From NCBI GenBank assembly GCA_913046335.1, contig CAJWSU010000020.1, forward strand, positions 1-23,246: 23,246 bases of DNA, in the 5' to 3' direction. Below the pieces are notes generated by a model. It saw only the letters and a program-made list of their open reading frames with translations. It was not told where the DNA came from and ran no database searches. A program made the position numbers and the translations under genes. Position 1 is the first letter of the stretch; every line of letters begins with the position of its first letter. Positions 15,065-22,409 of this stretch are shown one piece after another. The DNA comes from TMED109 sp002684605. GTDB taxonomy: Bacteria; Pseudomonadota; Alphaproteobacteria; TMED109.

Positions 15065-16651
15065 ATGAGCACAGAATTATTAAAAATTACAAATCTTAAT
15101 GTTTCATTTAAAACTCCAAATGGCCATATTACTGCTGTAGATAATTTATCTTTATCTATTAAAAAAGCTGAAACAATTGCAATAGTTGGTGAAAGTGGTT
15201 CTGGTAAATCTACTACTGCACTTTCTATTTTAGGGCTTTTGCCATATCCATTAGCCTTTCATAAAAATGGTAGTATTAAATTTAAAAATACCGAGTTATT
15301 AAACGCTAGTGGAAAAAAAATACAAAAAATTCGTGGATTTAATGTTAGTATGATCTTTCAAGAACCTATGATGTCATTAAATCCTCTGCATACTATAAAA
15401 AAACAAATTAAAGAATCTTTAATTATTCATACAAAACTTTCTAATACCCAAATGAATAATAGAGTTATGGAATTATTAGATTTAGTTGGTTTGAATAATG
15501 TGCATGAACACATTGATAAATACCCTCATCAACTATCTGGAGGACAAAGACAAAGAGTAATGATCTCTATAGCTATAGCAAACAATCCTGATTTACTTAT
15601 AGCAGATGAACCTACCACAGCATTAGATGTAACTATACAATTACAGATACTAAAATTACTGAAGTCTATACAAAAAAAACTAGGAATGAGCATATTATTA
15701 ATTACACATGATTTAAATATTGTTAAACACATGGCAAAATATGTACATATTATGAAGAATGGAAGAATAATAGAATTTGGTAAAGTTAAAGATGTACTTA
15801 CTAAACCTAAAAAAGTATATACTAGAAGCCTTTTAAAAGCACAGCCTAAGAACCTTTCTAGAAATGCTAGTTTTTCACCAGGACCAAAAATTTTATCTAT
15901 AAAAGACTTAAAAGTTTATTTTCCGATTAAAAAAGGTCTATTTAAAAGGACGGTTAATCACTTTAAAGCTGTAGATGGTATATCTCTCTTTCTAAATAAA
16001 GGAACAACATTAGGAATAGTAGGAGAATCTGGGTCTGGTAAAACATCTTTAGCCCAAGCGATACTTAAATTAATACCTTCAACTGGGTATATAATTTTTA
16101 ATGAAAAAAATTTAAATATAAAGAATAATTTTGATAGAAGACAACTCCAATTCGTATTTCAAGACCCTTATTCTTCATTAAGTCCAAGATTGTCTGTCTA
16201 CGAAATAATTGCTGAAGGCTTAGAAGTAAATAATATAGGAATGAATTATCAAGAAAGAAAAGTATTAGTATTAGAAGCTTTAAAAGACGTAGGAATGAAT
16301 GTTGAAAGTATGAATAAATATCCTCATGAATTTTCAGGCGGTCAGCGACAAAGAATATCAATAGCTCGAGCTATAATTCTAAAACCACAGATTATTATAC
16401 TGGATGAACCTACTTCTGCATTAGATATGAACACACAACTGCAAATAATTAATCTTTTAGTTAAGTTGCAGAATACTAGAAAATTATCATATATTTTTAT
16501 AAGTCATGATTTAAAAGTTGTTAGAGCATTAGCTGATAATGTAGCAATTATGAAGGATGGTAAAATTGTAGAGTATGGTGATACTAAAACTATATTACAT
16601 AAACCAATAAATCCTTATACAAAATCATTAATCAAATCTTCACTTAATTAA
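15065..16651 (+). CDS. yejF: Peptide ABC importer dual ATPase YejF
   Basis: A 528-residue protein with two fused ABC ATPase domains that powers the YejB-YejE permease. Domain 1: Walker A GESGSGKS (42-49), Q-loop Q99, signature LSGGQRQR (157-164), Walker B LLIADE (177-182), switch H215. Domain 2: Walker A GESGSGKT (320-327), Q366, signature FSGGQRQR (423-430), Walker B IIILDE (443-448), switch H481. Both nucleotide sites are complete. The linker (about 250-275) carries the oligopeptide-transporter C-terminal element seen after each domain (PKKVYTRSLL, INPYTKSLI). Length matches E. coli YejF (529 residues). It is separated from yejE by the manC gene but only 3 nt from manC, so it should still be co-expressed with the permeases. 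Confidence 0.96.
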   Translation: MSTELLKITNLNVSFKTPNGHITAVDNLSLSIKKAETIAIVGESGSGKSTTALSILGLLPYPLAFHKNGSIKFKNTELLNASGKKIQKIRGFNVSMIFQEPMMSLNPLHTIKKQIKESLIIHTKLSNTQMNNRVMELLDLVGLNNVHEHIDKYPHQLSGGQRQRVMISIAIANNPDLLIADEPTTALDVTIQLQILKLLKSIQKKLGMSILLITHDLNIVKHMAKYVHIMKNGRIIEFGKVKDVLTKPKKVYTRSLLKAQPKNLSRNASFSPGPKILSIKDLKVYFPIKKGLFKRTVNHFKAVDGISLFLNKGTTLGIVGESGSGKTSLAQAILKLIPSTGYIIFNEKNLNIKNNFDRRQLQFVFQDPYSSLSPRLSVYEIIAEGLEVNNIGMNYQERKVLVLEALKDVGMNVESMNKYPHEFSGGQRQRISIARAIILKPQIIILDEPTSALDMNTQLQIINLLVKLQNTRKLSYIFISHDLKVVRALADNVAIMKDGKIVEYGDTKTILHKPINPYTKSLIKSSLN

Positions 16652-16661
16652 GGAGGATATT

Positions 16662-17621
16662 ATGTCTAATAATAAATTAAAACCTATTAATCTTGTTTTT
16701 TATTCTAAGTGGGATTCTTTTGCAAAATGGGAAAATGTTCTTTTAGAATATAATATACGAATAAAAGAATGGCCTATCGCCTTTAATAAGAAAAATACAT
16801 ATACCGATATACAAGGAGCCCTTGTATGGGACCCACCTGAAGATATGTGGTCATGTTTTCCTAAACTTGAACTAATTCAATCTTTAGGAGCGGGTGTAGA
16901 TCATATACTAAGCAAGTCATATCCAAAAAATATTCCTATTATTAAATTAAATGACCCTGATTTAAATGATCAAATGGTTGAATATGTTTTAATGTCCGTA
17001 ATCTACTGTCATAGAAATTTTTTCAAATACGCTATTAATAAAAATAAAATAAAATGGGACCAATTGCCTATTATACATAAAAGTAAATTTAACATAACAA
17101 TTTTAGGATATGGAACAATAGCTAAATTAATTATAAAAAAACTGTGCTATATGGGTTTTAATGTAAAAGTTTGGAGTAAAAAAAAACGCAATCCAAAAAA
17201 TATTGAATATTATTATGGGTCCAGTCAATTCCATAAAAGTATTAAAGGCACTTCATGTTTAATTTCATTATTACCTAATACTACAGAAACTAATAAAATT
17301 GTCGGGTTAGAGGAGTTTAATTTATTAAAGAAAGATAGTTATTTCATAAATGTAGGTAGGGGTAAAACTGTAAATGAACTTGAGCTAATATCTGCTTTAG
17401 ATAACTCTATACTAACTGGCGCTATATTAGATGTTTTTTATAAAGAGCCATTAAGCATCAATAGCAAATTATGGAAACTTGATAATATACTTATATCTCC
17501 ACATGTTGCAGGAATTACAAATCCTACTAATTATGCAGCCGCTTTATTAAGAAGCAATTTTAATGCCTTAATTAATAATAAAAACATCAAAAATAAAGTT
17601 AATAATACTAAAGGTTATTGA
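16662..17621 (+). CDS. ghrA: GhrA-like glyoxylate/hydroxypyruvate reductase (D-2-hydroxyacid dehydrogenase)
   Basis: A 319-residue member of the D-isomer 2-hydroxyacid dehydrogenases, closest by motifs to E. coli GhrA (312 residues), which reduces glyoxylate and hydroxypyruvate. Shared features are the N-terminal ALVWDPPEDM and SLGAGVDHILSK, the SLLPNTTET block, and the end NTKGY. Catalytic residues are R233 (INVGRGKTV), E262 (FYKEPL) and H281 (SPHVAG). The Rossmann loop is G149-Y-G-T-I-A154, with alanine at the third usual glycine, and the following VWSKKK suggests NADPH preference as in GhrA. A full Shine-Dalgarno AAGGAGG (16650-16656) lies 5 nt before the ATG, the strongest in the window. 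It overlaps the end of the convergent aminopeptidase gene by 14 bp. Its link with the peptide importer is not obvious. Confidence 0.85.
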   Translation: MSNNKLKPINLVFYSKWDSFAKWENVLLEYNIRIKEWPIAFNKKNTYTDIQGALVWDPPEDMWSCFPKLELIQSLGAGVDHILSKSYPKNIPIIKLNDPDLNDQMVEYVLMSVIYCHRNFFKYAINKNKIKWDQLPIIHKSKFNITILGYGTIAKLIIKKLCYMGFNVKVWSKKKRNPKNIEYYYGSSQFHKSIKGTSCLISLLPNTTETNKIVGLEEFNLLKKDSYFINVGRGKTVNELELISALDNSILTGAILDVFYKEPLSINSKLWKLDNILISPHVAGITNPTNYAAALLRSNFNALINNKNIKNKVNNTKGY

Positions 17622-19041
17622 TATACTCTTTAATTAACTTATGAGCTGCTCTAACACCTAATATATCTCCTCCTTTACTATGACCAGGTTTATTGCTATC
17701 ACTCCATGCATAGGTATCTATATGTATCCAATTTGTAGTGGGCCTGACAAACTTATTTAGAAATAATGCAGCAACTATAGAGCCCGCGAACCCCCCTTGT
17801 GCAATATTATTTGTATCTGCAACTTCACTGCTTAGCCACGACTCATAAGGTAAATACATAGGTAAACGCCATAGGTGATCAAACTCTCTTATACTTATTT
17901 TGTTTAATAATTCTCCTAATGGTTCCGAATGCGTAAAATAAGCAGGCACATCAGGACCTAATGCAACTCTTGCTGCCCCAGTTAATGTAGCAAAATCTAT
18001 TAATAATTTTGGTTTAAAGCTATCCGCATAAGAAAGTGTATCTGCAAGAATTAACCTACCTTCTGCATCCGTATTACCTATTTCTACTGTAATTCCTAAC
18101 CTGCTATTATACACATCTCCAGGCCTCATAGCATTAGGTCCGATATCGTTATCTACTGCAGGTATTAAAACTTTAAGATTAACTTTTAATTGCGATTTAA
18201 TAATAATATGGGCTAAGCTTAATACAGAAGCCGCACCACCCATATCCTTCTTCATATTCCTCATATATTGAGAGGGTTTTAAGTCCAAACCTCCAGTATC
18301 AAAACATACTCCTTTACCTACTATTATTATCAATGGGTCAGATGTTTTACCCCAATTAAATTCTAGTAGCCTTGGCTTTTGAATTGAACTTTTACCTACT
18401 GCATAAATTAAAGGAAATTTTGATTTAATAGTTGCGTCATTAATTATATTAAGCTTACCATTATGATAGTTAGTAAAATCTATGAAGGACTGCTCTAGCT
18501 CATCTGGACCCATATCTGAAGAAGGTATATTTATAAGTTCTTTTCCATAAAATATAGCGCTTAAGGTACTAGATAGTATACGTTTATTAATATTTTTTGA
18601 AAGCTCTAAATACTTACAAATCTCATGACTATTAAATTTATATTGATCTAGCCCCCAACCTAAAGTGAAATCAAATAGTTGTTTAGAGACAAAAGAGTTA
18701 AATAATTTCCATCTTCCATTATTTATTTTATTACTTACTAGTGCACCCAATCGCCTATCTATACTCTTATATTTATTTTTACCATAAAGTACTATACATC
18801 TTTCTGTATTTGCTTTTAATTTAGGTAAGTATATAATTTTGCCATCCTCATGTTTTTCCTTATGAGAATTGTAAAATGATAGGATATTTTTAGGTAGAAT
18901 AGATTTATTTAAATAATTGTATTTTATAAAATATATAATACCATTTGATTTTTTATCCGGGTTGCTAAAAAGTCTATCCACATAAAGTTCAAATTGTTTA
19001 ATTTTTGGCACATCAAATACTTGTGAAATGTTATTTTTCAT
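17608..19041 (-). CDS. M17 family (leucyl) aminopeptidase
   Basis: A 477-residue cytoplasmic peptidase of family M17, numbered from the ATG at 19041, which lies 1 nt after the stop of the sulfatase gene (TAG-T-ATG). A TTG 30 bases further upstream, inside the sulfatase gene, is less likely. The C-terminal catalytic domain is intact: VGKGVCFDTGGLDLKP (241-256) gives K243 and D248, KKDMGG gives D266, and the family signature NTDAEGRL (323-330) gives D325 and E327, together the two-metal site. LIPAVDNDIGPNAMRPGDV and the ATLTGAARVALG region also match. The N-terminal domain (1-160) is divergent and lysine/asparagine-rich. It would release N-terminal residues from peptides, possibly including those brought in by the nearby importer, but the genes are on opposite strands. 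Confidence 0.9.
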   Translation of the reverse strand: MKNNISQVFDVPKIKQFELYVDRLFSNPDKKSNGIIYFIKYNYLNKSILPKNILSFYNSHKEKHEDGKIIYLPKLKANTERCIVLYGKNKYKSIDRRLGALVSNKINNGRWKLFNSFVSKQLFDFTLGWGLDQYKFNSHEICKYLELSKNINKRILSSTLSAIFYGKELINIPSSDMGPDELEQSFIDFTNYHNGKLNIINDATIKSKFPLIYAVGKSSIQKPRLLEFNWGKTSDPLIIIVGKGVCFDTGGLDLKPSQYMRNMKKDMGGAASVLSLAHIIIKSQLKVNLKVLIPAVDNDIGPNAMRPGDVYNSRLGITVEIGNTDAEGRLILADTLSYADSFKPKLLIDFATLTGAARVALGPDVPAYFTHSEPLGELLNKISIREFDHLWRLPMYLPYESWLSSEVADTNNIAQGGFAGSIVAALFLNKFVRPTTNWIHIDTYAWSDSNKPGHSKGGDILGVRAAHKLIKEYINNL

Positions 19042-19042
19042 A

Positions 19043-20653
19043 CTATTTATTTTCTTGTATATTATTTTCAAATTTTAGTTTACTTAACCTACTTGTGACA
19101 ACTTTAAAATGCTGTTTTCTAACATCAGGATAATAATTACTTTTTACTAAATTGTTAAGCTCAAACTTATCCTTAATTATATCATATACTTCTCTTTCTT
19201 TAATATGAAATTTTTCAATTTCATATACTACCTTTAAAGTCTTACTCCTTACAGAGATAATTATATTTTTATTTTTAATATCACAATTACCATTTCCTGT
19301 ATTTTCTGCAATTGTAAATTTTGTAGTCTCTATACCAGATAAAATAGATTTACCTAAATAAGATCCAGGAGAATTGATAGATAGTATATCAAGAATAGTT
19401 GGGGCTAAATCTAGATGACTACATAGTATATCAGTTTTCTTAGCTGGAACTCCAGGCCCACATATAATAAATGGTACATGATGCCAATCATCAAAGAAAT
19501 TATTTGCTAAGTCAGTACTACCCTTAATTGACTGCCTAGACGGGTATCCAGATTGCGTACCGTGATCACCTGTTATGATGATAATTGTATCTTTATCCAA
19601 ATTATTCTTTTTAAGTTGACTAATTAATCTTCCTATTTCTCTATCAACTCTAGATAAAGCTATATCATAAAAAAATCCTCCCTTATTGAAGTCTCTATTA
19701 CAGCATTTATATAAAGAAATTAAAAAATCAAATATTTTCGATAATGAAAAATTTGATAATAATAATTTTGCTTCATGTACATCGAAATAATGCATATATG
19801 CGAAAAATGGTTTTTTTACATTTCGTTTAGATAAGAATTTTTTAAAATTATTATTTACAAAATGTGCTGGGAAAGCTTTTCTTTCAGAGTATAAAAATAT
19901 ATGCTTATTTAAAAAAGATTTGAGTCTTTCTTTAACTTTAATGAGTATTCTTTTCTTTACGCTTACTATCTCATAACCGATAACTTCTTTAAAATTTTGA
20001 TCAAATTCAATAATTTTTTTTGCTACAACTTTAGGTTTTTCCTTTAATAATTTTATTTCCTTATTAATTGACAGTTTTAATTTCTTTCTATTCCAACCAT
20101 TATTCGGAAGACCAAGTTCATTCATTTCATCAATATATCTAATTGTGCTATTTAAATATTCTAAATAATTGTCTTTTATTGCATCAACAAATTGTATCTC
20201 AGTATATTTTTTTGATTTATAATTTTCTATTAAGTACCTTAGTTCTACTCTAAACATTTGTCTGAACCATTGGTATAAATCAATTAAATTTTCAAAATTA
20301 TCAAACCCTTTATCATATCCAAAATGAGCACAACATGGATGCCCTGTTACTGCTCCCCAAGTTTCATATCCATTTGATGATAATATTTCTGGAAATGAAT
20401 TAGGTCTGTCCTTTATACCCTTATTATAACCTCCCATATCTAACGGTAATGTTGATGTAAATATAGATGGAAAAGCAACTTGAGTAACACTTCCTGTTGA
20501 AAAGTGCTGCGTTGCTCTTAAACCCTTTAAATATATTTTATCAATATTGGGCGTGATTTTGGGATTATATCCATTAGCACCAATTTTGTTTTGCTTAAGC
20601 ATGTCTACTATTATGAATATTACATTAGGTTTACTTAAATTTTTATTTTTCAT
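19043..20653 (-). CDS. Sulfatase-fold hydrolase without formylglycine cysteine
   Basis: A 536-residue protein of the alkaline phosphatase/sulfatase superfamily. The N-terminal PNVIFIIVDMLKQNKIGANG carries the first metal aspartate (D17), and ITGDHGTQSGYPSRQ near 361-373 carries the second metal pair D363-H364; YMHYFDVHEA (286-295) and WHHVPFIICGPG also fit. Where sulfatases have C-x-P-S-R, this protein has GSVTQVAFPSIFTST (54-68), with no cysteine, so it cannot form formylglycine there; a Thr/Ser nucleophile, as in phosphatase or phosphotransferase members, is more likely. A lysine-rich insertion (about 125-275) is unlike ordinary arylsulfatases. No signal peptide or membrane helix is evident, so it may be cytoplasmic or membrane-peripheral. 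It probably shares an mRNA with the aminopeptidase. Substrate unknown. Confidence 0.8.
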   Translation of the reverse strand: MKNKNLSKPNVIFIIVDMLKQNKIGANGYNPKITPNIDKIYLKGLRATQHFSTGSVTQVAFPSIFTSTLPLDMGGYNKGIKDRPNSFPEILSSNGYETWGAVTGHPCCAHFGYDKGFDNFENLIDLYQWFRQMFRVELRYLIENYKSKKYTEIQFVDAIKDNYLEYLNSTIRYIDEMNELGLPNNGWNRKKLKLSINKEIKLLKEKPKVVAKKIIEFDQNFKEVIGYEIVSVKKRILIKVKERLKSFLNKHIFLYSERKAFPAHFVNNNFKKFLSKRNVKKPFFAYMHYFDVHEAKLLLSNFSLSKIFDFLISLYKCCNRDFNKGGFFYDIALSRVDREIGRLISQLKKNNLDKDTIIIITGDHGTQSGYPSRQSIKGSTDLANNFFDDWHHVPFIICGPGVPAKKTDILCSHLDLAPTILDILSINSPGSYLGKSILSGIETTKFTIAENTGNGNCDIKNKNIIISVRSKTLKVVYEIEKFHIKEREVYDIIKDKFELNNLVKSNYYPDVRKQHFKVVTSRLSKLKFENNIQENK

Positions 20654-20811
20654 ATTTGTAATATATCTTTATATAAAATTTAGAATTCACCATTATATTT
20701 TTTTAAACATATAATTATAGTATCAGAATACTTTTTTAGAATTTTTACCTAATACATAAAAACCATCATAAAAGATCTTTTTAGTCTATTCTCTACTTCT
20801 TATTGTAATAT

Positions 20812-20847
20812 AAAAAAAAGGCACCTAACTATAAGCTAGATGCCTTT
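20812..20847 (-). terminator. Intrinsic terminator of the outer-membrane protein gene
   Basis: On the minus strand an 11 bp stem (AAAGGCATCTA with TAGGTGCCTTT, one T-G wobble) encloses a 9 nt loop and is followed by a run of T residues. It begins 21 bp after the stop codon of the gene at 20869-22215. It is the only strong rho-independent terminator seen in the window. The plus strand also reads as a hairpin with a T-rich tail. Confidence 0.9.
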
Positions 20848-20868
20848 AATTTTAATTATATAGCTATA

Positions 20869-22215
20869 TTAGAAACCTATACTTATGTTCCCTGCTACAT
20901 AGTCTTCTGACCAGTCTTCTCTATTTTCTATAGAACCAATTCTAAATCCACCTTTAATATGGTTTCCTAGCATAAAGTTTACACCAGCTCCCATTCTAAG
21001 AGATGTATCATAATCACTGGCTTTTAACTCAGAGTCATTTCCATCAGTTCCTGCTTCTGTTTTATAAGCAGCCTTTGATGTATCTTCAGAGTCATAAGAT
21101 AAGTCAACATAAGGTTGTAAGGAACCTAGGTTTGCTGATAGCTTCAATCCTAATGACATTGTTTCAGATTCTACACTTCTTGCTGAAATCTTATCATCTG
21201 TCACTGTCAAAGTCTCGTTACCTGAAGTAAATAGTAGGAAGTTTCCAACTACATCTCCTGCCACGTCATCAGCTCTGTCATCTGTAAAGCCTTTTATATC
21301 CATTGACATCGTTCTATATGAAGCAGTTGGTACCAGACTAAACCTACCTCTTTGAAGAGTTGCAGATATTCTTGCGTGAGAATACTCTACATCCGCCGTA
21401 GTTTTACCATTTATAACTGCGTCGTTTCCAAGATCTCTACGGGTTGTAGTTATATCTGAATCTCCTTCACCCATACCAAGGTCTATTTGGAAAATGCTTG
21501 TTTTATAAGCTAAATAAACACCATATGTATCTACATCTTGCTTATATGTGCCGCTGTTAAATGTTGTTGTTAAATCTGTCTCTAAGTTAGAAACTACTAC
21601 GCCCACTAGAGCTTTACCGAACATTTTGTCAACACCCATTGAATAAGAACTTGCATCTCCATTAAATTTCATTGAATCTAGTCTTACACTAGTAAATGCT
21701 TGACCATTCGTGAAATCTGAGTTACTAAATTCGCCCCAAAAACTTAAACCGCCTACAATTTTATTAGCTGACATTGCAAGTCCGTCTGAATGTGATGTAA
21801 AGCTTAACCCTGTTGCGCTTGTACTTTCCTGTTTCGCTGTATATGCCATATCAATACGATTTGAAACAGCACCTACAATTGCGCCAACTGCTAATCTTGC
21901 TACATCGGCTGCTACTACTGCAGTACCGTTTGTATCAGCTGAACCAGCATATAGACAATCATTTCCTACGTATGCCTGATCAAATTCTGTTATAAGATAT
22001 TCGTTTGCCCCATCAGCAGAATTTACCCCTTGTACAGAAGCAGCATTGTATACATAAGCTATTTGAGTATAATCACTTCCCAAATGCATACCGTACGCAT
22101 CATTTTTACAGCTGATTTTGTATGTACCAGCAGCATTAGCAGTGCTGTACCCAAACACTCCTAATGAAAACACAGCTGCTAATGCAACCGTTAAGATTCT
22201 TTGTAGTTTCATCAT
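20869..22215 (-). CDS. Outer-membrane protein with autotransporter-type beta-barrel
   Basis: A 448-residue exported protein. Residues 1-29 form a clear signal peptide (MKLQRILTVALAAVFSLGV, cleavage near ANA-AG). A short region (30-95) with only two cysteines (C36, C87) follows, then a helical, alanine-rich stretch at about 98-122 (ADVARLAVGAIVGAVSNRI) resembling the helix that sits in autotransporter pores. From about 145 to the end alternating strands appear, with YSMGVDKMFGKALVGVVVSN and DTYGVYLAYK typical of autotransporter barrels, and the chain ends GNISIGF with the terminal Phe needed for barrel insertion. Its DNA is visibly richer in G+C than all neighbours, with a good promoter, AAAGGGG before the start and a strong terminator, so it is probably abundant. 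ATG ATG starts at 22215 and 22212; spacing favours the second. Function could be porin or small autotransporter. Confidence 0.8.
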   Translation of the reverse strand: MMKLQRILTVALAAVFSLGVFGYSTANAAGTYKISCKNDAYGMHLGSDYTQIAYVYNAASVQGVNSADGANEYLITEFDQAYVGNDCLYAGSADTNGTAVVAADVARLAVGAIVGAVSNRIDMAYTAKQESTSATGLSFTSHSDGLAMSANKIVGGLSFWGEFSNSDFTNGQAFTSVRLDSMKFNGDASSYSMGVDKMFGKALVGVVVSNLETDLTTTFNSGTYKQDVDTYGVYLAYKTSIFQIDLGMGEGDSDITTTRRDLGNDAVINGKTTADVEYSHARISATLQRGRFSLVPTASYRTMSMDIKGFTDDRADDVAGDVVGNFLLFTSGNETLTVTDDKISARSVESETMSLGLKLSANLGSLQPYVDLSYDSEDTSKAAYKTEAGTDGNDSELKASDYDTSLRMGAGVNFMLGNHIKGGFRIGSIENREDWSEDYVAGNISIGF

Positions 22216-22240
22216 AAAACCCCTTTAATAAATTTCTAAA

Positions 22241-22282
22241 TCTTATCTCAGTCTCTACTAATATGCAGATAATTAGATAAGA
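22241..22282 (-). promoter_or_regulatory. 5' UTR stem-loop of the outer-membrane protein mRNA
   Basis: TCTTATCT (22248-22241 on the plus strand, arm near the start codon) pairs perfectly over 8 bp with AGATAAGA at 22275-22282, with a 26 nt loop. From the predicted start near 22288, the first arm begins about 6 nt from the mRNA 5' end. Such 5'-terminal stems stabilise ompA mRNA in E. coli; that role here is inferred. Confidence 0.45.
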
Positions 22283-22294
22283 CATTACCGCCTA

Positions 22295-22322
22295 ATTATA
22301 TATAGTACTATTTATATAACAA
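22295..22322 (-). promoter_or_regulatory. Promoter of the outer-membrane protein gene
   Basis: Minus strand: TTGTTA (22322-22317), 16 nt spacer, perfect TATAAT (22300-22295). It predicts a transcript start near 22288 and a leader of about 73 nt before the ATG at 22215. Confidence 0.65.
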
Positions 22323-22409
22323 GTAATATTAATAATTTTAATATTTTATTCAAAATAATTTTGTTTTTGTTGCATAAAAGCCACATTATTTAACAAGTCT
22401 TTTTAAATT

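Noticed and set aside
19042..19071. TTG start for the M17 peptidase inside the sulfatase gene
   Set aside because: The ATG 1 nt after the upstream stop is a better start and the additional ten residues are not family-like.
20770..20781. Perfect 12-nt palindrome AAAAGATCTTTT
   Set aside because: Short A/T-rich palindromes are expected by chance here; it has no partner site and no clear relation to a promoter.
21710..21995. Overlapping plus-strand open frames opposite the outer-membrane protein gene
   Set aside because: They mirror the less AT-rich coding sequence on the other strand; no ribosome-binding site or family pattern was seen.
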